Assembly: GCA_030248135.1 (NCBI GenBank)
Contig: JASANC010002827.1
Span: 1 to 21,154 of the forward strand
From: Theristus sp. LFF4_11
Taxonomy: Eukaryota > Nematoda > Chromadorea > Monhysterida > Xyalidae
Length of the DNA stretch: 21,154 nt
Direction of reading: 5' to 3'
The position numbers and the translations under genes were made by a program. This document shows, piece by piece, positions 14,667 to 21,154 of the stretch. Under the pieces are notes generated by a model, which was not told the origin of the DNA, searched no databases, and worked only from the letters and a program-made list of their open reading frames with translations. The first letter of the stretch is position 1. Every line of letters begins with the position of its first letter.

Positions 14667-17600
14667 CTGCAGGAAGCACACGCAGCTGTGACCTATTTTT
14701 TTCAAACGGGTCCCACTGAAATGACGTCATGTGCCGCAAAACATGCGCTGGTCGTTCACAGCAAACCAGACTTTCCGTTTAGCCGATTTCTTCCCGTAAA
14801 CAAATGGTGAATGTCGAATCAGTCACACTACTGAAATTTTAGTGCCTGTACTTTGACAAACGGCTGTTTTTAAAGCAAATGACGTCATTTTGGTCCGGAC
14901 ACGTTTGAATAATCCACAATACATAAAAAAGATGTGTTATTGATTTCCGGTTTATTGTTAAATGTGTTTGAGGCAGTCATTATGTTTCGGCCCAGTAAAC
15001 AACTTTACATAATGTCTTGGAACCTAGGCGTTTCTCACCCAACCAAATGCGTACAATTTGCAGCCCCTTTTGGCCAATCGCATGCGATTCTTTAGAAAAT
15101 GACGCAAAATACAGAAATCTTCAAAACTGTACAGTACAATGGCGGTGTGCCGTGTGCTCGTCCACCGGCGCTGGCACTGATCATCTGATCACAAGAGCAC
15201 ACAATCAATCGCTCCGCCACACCTGAGATCACCACGAACAACATGCCGACGTAGCAAATCGGCCACATCGCCCAACGCAGCAGGTAGCACCCGGGCGGAC
15301 TGTAATGCTGCGAGATGAAGTACATCAGCGAGAACACGGTCGTGTGTCCGCTGAACATCAGGTCGCCGCAGAGGATCTGCTGTTGTCCGGACGTCAGTCC
15401 CATCGTCATCATGTACCGTACGAACCGACGCAGCACGTCCATCATGTCCACTTGCGTCCAGTTGTTCTGAAGCGGGCATTTAGCAATTAGTTTTTAGAAC
15501 TTTTAGTTTACAATTAGGACCATTCAACAATTTGGTTGATTTGTGCGTACGCACGGACACGACACTTGGAACAGGGCCACGCGATTTAGACAATCGTGTC
15601 GTGTGTGCTATCGTAATGCATTACGGACTCAATCAGTTTGTGCCGTCTTCTGTGCGTACGGACAAAAAAACTGAATGGTATTTTTACCTTGAGAAAAGCA
15701 GCAACGTGCAAGTGCCAACGCACAACTGTGCTACTGTTCACGTCCGAATGAAACTTCAAATCATATGCATTTAATGCCGACCCCCTTAGAACCACTCAAT
15801 AAAACATCAGCACACATTTTTCGAGTTCTTATCAAGCGTACAAAAACAAACTTTTGGCACAAATAGTTTTTTTGTTAGAATAGTGCACAAAAACAGAGTT
15901 GTTGAAAACTTTACATTACAGATAGTTGCCATGGAGAAAGTTGCGAACTTTTCAAACGCTGCATGACTTTCAGACTAAAACAAACAAATAAAAAGCATCG
16001 CAACCCAATCATCATACCACACAGGGCACGCTTATCAAAAAAAAATTTCTGTTTTCATTCTTCAGATCTTGTCAACAAAAATTGCCATGGTCCGGATTTT
16101 TTTTAAACAACAGATAACCGAAATGTAATTGCTAGGCCACGGTTCCCGGTTCCGAATTCCGACCCAGACGTATTGATAACAAGAAAATAGCACCAACAAA
16201 TATGTCGCCTCCGTGGCTCGGTGGTTAGCACGTTTGCCTTCAACTCAGAAGGTGACGGGTTCAATCCCCCACGGAGGATGACAAACTGCCGCCAGTGTAG
16301 CTCTCTACTCTAATAACTACACTCGTTTTCAACTAAAGCTTTCGGATTCGCTGCCCTGCGGGGATATAGCGACCGCAGGCCACCGAAACCGACATCGGGC
16401 TAAGATCACTGGTGCCCCCAGGGCAGAGCGGGGCTTAGAGGCTGTCCCCCTCACGTGGCGAGGGTATTGGTTCCACGGGATGGTGAGCCGTCCGTTCCCC
16501 AATCCCACCGGAGTTTGGTACCTTCGGGTTTCCGGAATCGGTGGGGGGCGTGCTTCAAATATTAAAAAAAAATATCATAAATTCCATGACTTCAAGAGCT
16601 ACAATTATAATTTTTTTATTTATATGCGCCGTATAGATGTGTAACATCACACAACCGTTGTGCGGCATGCACGTAAACCAGCAGCGAAACGTTGCGTAGA
16701 GAATGAAATATGATTATCAACAACAAATTTCTCCCGTTCACATTAAACACCCGCAAGAAATTATAAATTGATTTTGTAATGATGCACCAAACAACCATAA
16801 CAACCCAGTCCATCCGCATTCCGCACGCACACGATTTCATGATACGTCGTAAATGCAATTTTATGCATTCCAACAAAAAAACAACAACAACTGTACGGTC
16901 AACCAACGTCGCATGTTTTCTGAGAGCTCGAGAAAGGCACAGACCAACTCACAACAAACATCAGTCACGCACAAGAACACACATTAGAACACAAGCCAAG
17001 CAAGACACCATGCTATTTCTTGACTATTCCTTTGTTTCAAAGGGGGCAAAAAAACCATGAGATTCTGAAGTTTGAACGTTAATAATGTGCTTCATGCTGC
17101 ATATCAGATCAATCAAATTGTCATTTTCGCTCGTTAACCGCGAGACGGTCAAAATTCAATTTTTTTCATAAGAGCAATACTTGCTCCCCTTTTGAACACA
17201 GAATCCATATTACCAGCAGCTAGCAATAAAAAACACAGTTAAATGTGTAAAACTTCAATCCTGTCTGACACAAAAGAAAGCAGATCTATTACAGTTTGTC
17301 ATATTTACAAGGCTAAACAATAAAATAAAACTGAATCCAATGAGAGCCACGCACCCCTTGAGCCCAGCACTCTCATTCTCTCAGCATCTTATCGCTTGCC
17401 TATCAGCGACTGTCTATAACCATGGTGATAACAAAACAGGCGTCAGCACAATTACAAGCCGGTGCATTTTCCGTCATTACTTTTTCGTCACAGATGATTC
17501 AGATATCACTGACACGCACATAAGAGCACACACGTTGAATCAAACGCACAGCACTAAACGCTGATTGGTTGCATTTGAACATGCAAGCTTGAGGCGGTGT

Positions 17601-18786
17601 TTCAGCCAATCAGCATGCCACGCTCACCAACACACACAACTTGCCTGTGGAAAGCACGTCTCATTGCGATGTTCGAACGACGGTGGCAGGAAGGTCGTGC
17701 CCAAGCACAGTGATCTCAGGCCAAACAAAATGCCAAACAATGTGAACGCACGACGCAATGCGATCCAACGATATCTGGAAGCAAATATGGCCACAAACTG
17801 AAAAAAACAGTTGATGTACACGGCATAAACTGTCAAATCATCGCTTTTAGAATTTACGACAAAGAAATGTTTTCTTAAATAAACGTGAAATATTGGTGAG
17901 GGCGTTTACTGTTTCTAGATGGTAAAACGTCACCTCACCTAAAAAAAATAAAATTTCTAAAGGATTCAACAGAACGATGTAAAGTGCGTTTCTTGCCTGC
18001 GTACTGGCGAAACCGGAACATTGCATCTTGCATACCAGTTTGAAATGCATGCTACGGTTCCGCGCCGGAGCAAACGCAGACGGGAAACACCGCACATTGG
18101 TTGATCAATTTGCGCTAATGCGACCAGCGGTCAGTTTTATAAAAGTGAGTAGTTTCTGAAAAATGAGGGAGTTTTACTCCAAGGTCCAAGGTGTTCCGAA
18201 AGTTAGACCATCATAACGAATTCCGGTTGAGGAAAAAATCTAAAGCTTCTTTTTTGGCCAATGCTTTATGTTGGTGTGACATTTTTGCAGAAATCAGCAC
18301 CATTCTGCCTGTTCACCTCCATAAATTTACGCAGAAATTGTCAAGGTCTAACTTTCGAAACACTCTGGAGTAAAACTCCTCACTTATTCAGACACTACTC
18401 ACTTTTATAAAACTGCCCATAGAACCGGTGGTGGAGTGGAGAAAGCATAGCAAAGCAAAAAAACAGGCGCACTTGTGGAACACGAGCAGCGTGACGCAAA
18501 CGGCGGACGCGGAGAAGCTGAGCAGGTCGCCGGCAGGCCACGCCCAGCGCTGCTGCGGCACGAGCATGAACATCAGATCGGGCAGGGCGACCGTGCGCGG
18601 CACGACGTCGTGAACGATCACGAGCAGCAAAAAGTTGAGAAACGCCGAGAAAGACACGAATAAAAGGGAGACGAGAAGTTTTTGCGGCGACCGGCGGTAC
18701 TGCCGCGGCGGATCGACCGTGCTGCTGCTGTCGGCGCTGCGGCGCTTGAACAGACCTGCGATGGATTTGGAAATGTTGTTGTTCAT
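14206..18786 (-). CDS. sms: Sphingomyelin synthase / ceramide phosphoethanolamine synthase family protein, 4 exons
   Basis: Seen: exons 18473-18786, 17645-17774, 15223-15466 and 14206-14666 join in phases 2, 0 and 1 to give 382 residues, within the usual family size. Motif CGDLMFSGHTT (residues 181-191) and HYTIDVLIAYW (from 232) hold the His, His and Asp of the catalytic triad. About six membrane spans can be placed, with FHKYRWIALRR between spans 2 and 3, and WWLENDVPDGPLP in the tail. Known: these Golgi, plasma-membrane or ER enzymes move a phosphocholine or phosphoethanolamine head group onto ceramide, releasing diacylglycerol. The residue before the second catalytic His, Asp in SMS and Glu in SMSr, is Gly here, so head-group choice cannot be inferred. 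The start at 18786 is the best Met, but upstream exons are possible. Confidence 0.88.
14690..14919. mobile_element. MITE family A, copy 2 (terminal repeats 14701-14909)
   Basis: Same orientation and nearly the same sequence as 7131-7366, including both ATGACGTCAT palindromes (14721-14730 and 14879-14888). The left inverted repeat has one change (ACGGGTCC for ACGTGTCC). It lies in the last intron of the synthase gene, about 20 bp from the acceptor. Confidence 0.85.
14920..15222 (-). other. Rest of the last synthase intron, nothing else seen
   Basis: With the MITE this makes up the 556-bp intron 14667-15222. No further repeat or exon is seen. Confidence 0.5.
15223..15466 (-). CDS. sms: Synthase exon 3: first catalytic motif
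   Basis: Acceptor cttcag on the minus strand, 81 codons plus one base. NNWTQVDMMDVLRRF leads to ILCGDLMFSGHTT. The catalytic His codon is at 15346-15344. Then come two membrane spans (FSLMYFISQ and PICYVGMLFVVIS). Donor G|gtgtgg joins in frame to GGHYTID. Confidence 0.9.
15467..17644 (-). other. Synthase intron 2, 2178 bp, GC donor, contains a SINE
   Basis: Begins with GC (CAG|gcaagt at 17645/17644) and ends in cttcag. Apart from the SINE at 16204-16555 it is AT-rich, with a palindrome gtgcgtacgcac near 15543 and the related tgtgcgtacg near 15651. No exon with family similarity is seen inside. Confidence 0.7.
16204..16555 (+). mobile_element. tRNA-derived SINE, 352 bp, with CAAATAT flanks
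   Basis: The head has box A TGGCTCGGTGG (16214-16224) and box B GGTTCAATCCC (16258-16268), and a kept acceptor-like pairing CCTCCGTGG/CCACGGAGG. The anticodon arm is degenerate (six-base loop), so it is not a working tRNA. The GC-rich body is unlike the SINE at 13295. CAAATAT at 16197-16203 and 16556-16562 is a probable target-site duplication. It is antisense to the host gene. Confidence 0.75.
17645..17774 (-). CDS. sms: Synthase exon 2: third membrane span
   Basis: Acceptor cttccag, one base completing a Lys codon, then YRWIALRRAFTLFGILFG and TTFLPPSF, ending at CFPQ. This matches the family stretch HK-RWIVLRR...TTLPVP...C-P. It ends CAG|gcaagt, a non-GT donor required because the next exon continues the frame exactly. 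Confidence 0.88.
17775..18472 (-). other. Synthase intron 1, 698 bp
   Basis: GT-AG intron (AA|gtgcgc on the minus strand to cttccag). It contains the inverted-repeat element at 18131-18415; the rest shows nothing. Confidence 0.7.
18131..18415. mobile_element. Long inverted-repeat element, 285 bp
   Basis: The left end CAGTTTTATAAAAGTGAGTAG is exactly repeated inverted at the right end. The arms continue imperfectly for about 80 bp (gagttttactcc, cgaaagttagacc). The centre is unpaired and non-coding. No clear target-site duplication, so the superfamily is not assigned. Its right end is 57 bp from the exon 1 donor. Confidence 0.75.
18473..18786 (-). CDS. sms: Synthase exon 1: N-terminus and first two membrane spans
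   Basis: From ATG 18786-18784: a short basic N-terminus (LFKRR, QYRR), span 1 (about residues 37-58), the luminal loop with HDVVPRTVALPDL (compare VHERVP...PLPD in the family) and span 2 ending VFHK. The frame stays open upstream to 18987. An internal acceptor (catcgcag|GT near 18768) could receive an upstream exon, so the N-terminus is uncertain. No SAM domain is visible. Confidence 0.75.
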
Positions 18787-19191
18787 GGCACAGATGGGAA
18801 AGGTAGTGGACGCAATTTTGGCCGATCGAGCGGGCTCGGTCGGGTGCGGACGCTGCGGCGTTGTCCACGCGTGTTTTGAAATGCTCAGCAAAAACGCAAA
18901 ACACCATTGCGTAATGCTTCGAAACTCAAACGGCATTCCGTTCATCGTTGGTGGGGTGGCATTGGAAATTACTTGACCATGGACCACTAAACCATCGAGT
19001 CGAGACCAGACGTGGGTTATAAGGGCACCACTCGAATTAGACGAGATAACAGTTTTTTGGATGAAGCTCGAAATATTAGATTAAAAAAACAAATCCGAAG
19101 CCGATTAATTTGTTCGTTTCCTGATCTGGTCTGTTCTTAAGTGGCTTTTAAATTCATTTGAACGACCAAAAAACAGAGTATTTTCCGAGTG
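18787..19191 (-). other. Upstream region of the synthase gene, no clear promoter or poly(A) site
   Basis: Holds an open frame continuous with exon 1 up to 18987 (low-complexity residues, probably 5' UTR). I found no AATAAA on the minus strand that would end the upstream reading frame at 19192, and no obvious trans-splice acceptor. Confidence 0.5.
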
Positions 19192-19777
19192 TCAAACCAA
19201 CAGCAACAACAACCCACGTGCTAAACTAGCAGTAGCAGCATTTGCGGTCGTCGCAGCAACGGGCGTTTGCAGCGGCTGAAACGTGTCCAGTTCGTCGTCG
19301 CCGTCCAGGTTTGCCTCGATATCGAGCGCACATCCCGCCGGCGTTCCGTTCATTCGCGTCTTCGGCGGTGACTTCGGATTTATGGCACGGGTTTTGTCAA
19401 GGATGTAATTTTGTCGATCGCTATTACTGATCGATTGTGAATTACTATTGGTGCTAGTCCGAGCGGAGTTTTCATCATGCCGATTCAAATGGAAATCGGA
19501 CGTCGGTGGACGATTGTTTTTACTGTTGCCTGCGACTAGATGAACAATTGTTGAGTGATCGGTTGTTGTGGATTGCGTTTGTGTGCCATTGTGCTCGTCC
19601 GTTGAGTTGTTATCTTCTTCATCTTCGTCGTCGTCGCCCATTTCGCACGCCTGCCGTTGCTGGTGTTTCGGTGGTGCGCTTAAAATGTTATACCGATACG
19701 ATGAAACATCATCGGTCCTCTCGTCGTCGTCGGTTGGCGTTGAGTGACGCCGCAAACGCGCGAACTCATCTGCCAAC
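19192..19777 (-). CDS. Coding exon of unknown protein, acidic and Ser/Thr/Asn-rich
   Basis: After a good acceptor (cttgtttgcag on the minus strand) an open frame of 195 codons runs to a TGA at 19194-19192. It starts LADEFARLRR, then a Asp/Glu/Thr-rich stretch (DDDERTDD, GDDDEDEEDNN), an Asn/Ser-rich stretch and a hydrophobic run LLLLLV before the stop. No domain is recognised; most of it looks disordered. Either it is the last exon of a gene to the right, or, through a donor near 19214-19230 (A|gtttag or C|gtgggt, both phase 1), it joins the synthase at 18768 and extends its N-terminus. Confidence 0.5.
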
Positions 19778-21154
19778 CTGCAAACAAGAAAAAAAGCAAA
19801 TTTATAGTTGATTCTGGTGAGCACGCACCTGCACAAGTTCAAAATTTAAATCAACACACGCCAGAACAACACACCGCACACAGATTATTCCAACATCCAA
19901 CATTTTTTGAGTTCGTTTTGTTGTGTTCCGTTCAGTTCAGATTTTTTTCTCTCGTTTGACTTGGCTCGGTTTCTTTTTTGTTTCGGTTGCTTCGTTTATG
20001 TTCAGTGCGTTTCGGATCGTGTTTGGTATGTGTTTTAGTGTGTGACTGTTTTAAGAGTCCTTTGTGTGTTTGCGATATGTCTGTTTCTGCGTCTCTTAAA
20101 AAAAGGAAAAAAAGAAAAAAGAGAAAAAAGAAAGAAAAAAGATGTGCAAAAAAAAGAAAAAAAAACAAAATAAAATGATGAATGAAGAGACAGCTCATAG
20201 ACTTGTTTCTTTGGTTTTTTTTTGTTTTTTCATCATAGTGTTGAGCCGTCACAGGCGTCGTTGCTGTTCTTTATCTTGTGTTTAAGAAAGCCACTCATTG
20301 AAGTTTTTTGTTTATTGATTGTTTCGGGTTCTTCAGTTTTCGGTTCTCGTTTTGTGTGTGAATTGAGTTTTTTTTGGATAGAGTTTGTGCCTCCAAATGT
20401 TTTTCAACTTCAGCTTGTTTTAGGGTAAATACATGGGCAATTCTTGCCCACATCCGGCACCCGATACAAAACAATGATATAATAGTTGTTTGTTTTATTC
20501 TTTTTTTGATAAATTTGTCATTATGTTAATTGTTTATCATTGTGTTTTTGTTAAAGGTGTTGCGCGTTAAATAAAATCTTGAATCGAACACGGAACACCT
20601 CTGATCAAACATCACAATAAATTCTCAACAAACCATAAGAGAGCATTTTGAATGCTTTCTGAATTCTACCGAACACACTGCACCTTGCATCAGTTGAGCA
20701 AGTCCCTGCAGACGCAGCTGTCGAGTCAATCATAAACTTTTTTCTTGCTGTCGATGACGCTGCAATTACTGCCGAATCATCGGTCGGCATTATTCTTTTC
20801 GTTTTTGATTTTTTTTTCAAATTTATAAAAATTTAATGTTTATTATTGAGTTTCAGTTCTGAACTCTGAAAAAAAAAATCAAATCGTCGCTGCCGTCTAG
20901 GGTTGTTAAACAAAATCAAATTTTTTTTAAAGCAATTAAAAAAACAAAAATGCCGATTAAAAAAAAATTCGAAAAATTTTCTAATATGCTCGAAAACCCT
21001 CAATTTTCCTCAACCTCGAATTTCAAGCAGTAGCGAAAGTGCGGGGGGGGGGGGTGGGGGTAAAGATGTCAAGAAAAAAATTTTCTATTTTTTTTTTTTT
21101 TTAAAAAAAAATTTTTTAAATTTTTTTTTTTAATGAAAGTTGTTCAGAATTTTT
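19778..21154. other. Low-complexity region, probable intron or flank
   Basis: AT-rich with simple tracts: an A/G run at about 20097-20175, a G run interrupted by one T at 21043-21060, and T/A homopolymers to the end. A minus-strand open frame at 20605-20820 has biased composition and no recognised feature. No gene is called. Confidence 0.5.

Noticed and set aside
16204..16276. Functional tRNA gene
   Set aside because: Boxes A and B and acceptor-like pairing are present, but the D stem is short and the anticodon arm does not fold with a seven-base loop. A long body and target-site duplication follow, so it is a SINE head.
19932..20252. Open frames over the A/G-rich tract (Lys-rich on plus, Phe-rich on minus)
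   Set aside because: Pure low-complexity sequence with no domain or splice context.
20605..20820. Minus-strand frame of 71 codons
   Set aside because: No recognisable feature and AT-rich surroundings. It could be an exon of the unknown gene, but nothing supports it.

Overview
The window looks like part of an animal nuclear genome, most likely a nematode. The evidence is two intron-rich genes with consistent splice phases, a long array of EB-type cysteine modules (a module known mainly from nematode secreted proteins), and many small non-autonomous transposons and tRNA-derived SINEs in introns and intergenic DNA. There are no bacterial-style operons or ribosome binding sites. I cannot name the species.

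Region 1 (about 294-10822, plus strand) is one gene, rebuilt as 30 exons whose phases all agree (4850 nt, about 1615 residues, 5' end not seen). In order it encodes a Ser/Thr-rich segment, two EB-like modules, a Cys-free spacer with a furin-like RAKR site, nineteen more EB-like modules (21 in all, nearly all on their own phase 1-1 exon), a NodB / chitin-deacetylase-like domain and a Cys-rich C-terminal tail. It is probably a secreted or matrix (cuticle or eggshell) chitin-associated protein. Several residues expected in the deacetylase active site are changed, so it may be a binding protein more than an enzyme.

Region 2 (10823-14205) is AT-rich intergenic DNA between two convergent genes. It holds a mariner-like foldback element split by a SINE, and a short TAA-flanked element.

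Region 3 (14206-18786, minus strand) is a four-exon sphingomyelin synthase family gene, rebuilt as 382 residues, with the catalytic His/His/Asp residues present. Its introns carry a second copy of a MITE also found in region 1, a 352-bp SINE and a long inverted-repeat element.

Region 4 (19192-21154) has one further minus-strand coding exon (19192-19777, acidic and low complexity). It is either the last exon of another gene or an upstream exon of the synthase gene. The rest is low-complexity DNA in which I see no gene.

The two main genes show no evident functional link. The most distinctive features are the EB array fused to a degenerate NodB domain, the dense and partly nested small transposons within introns, and two GC-AG introns that the reading frames require.
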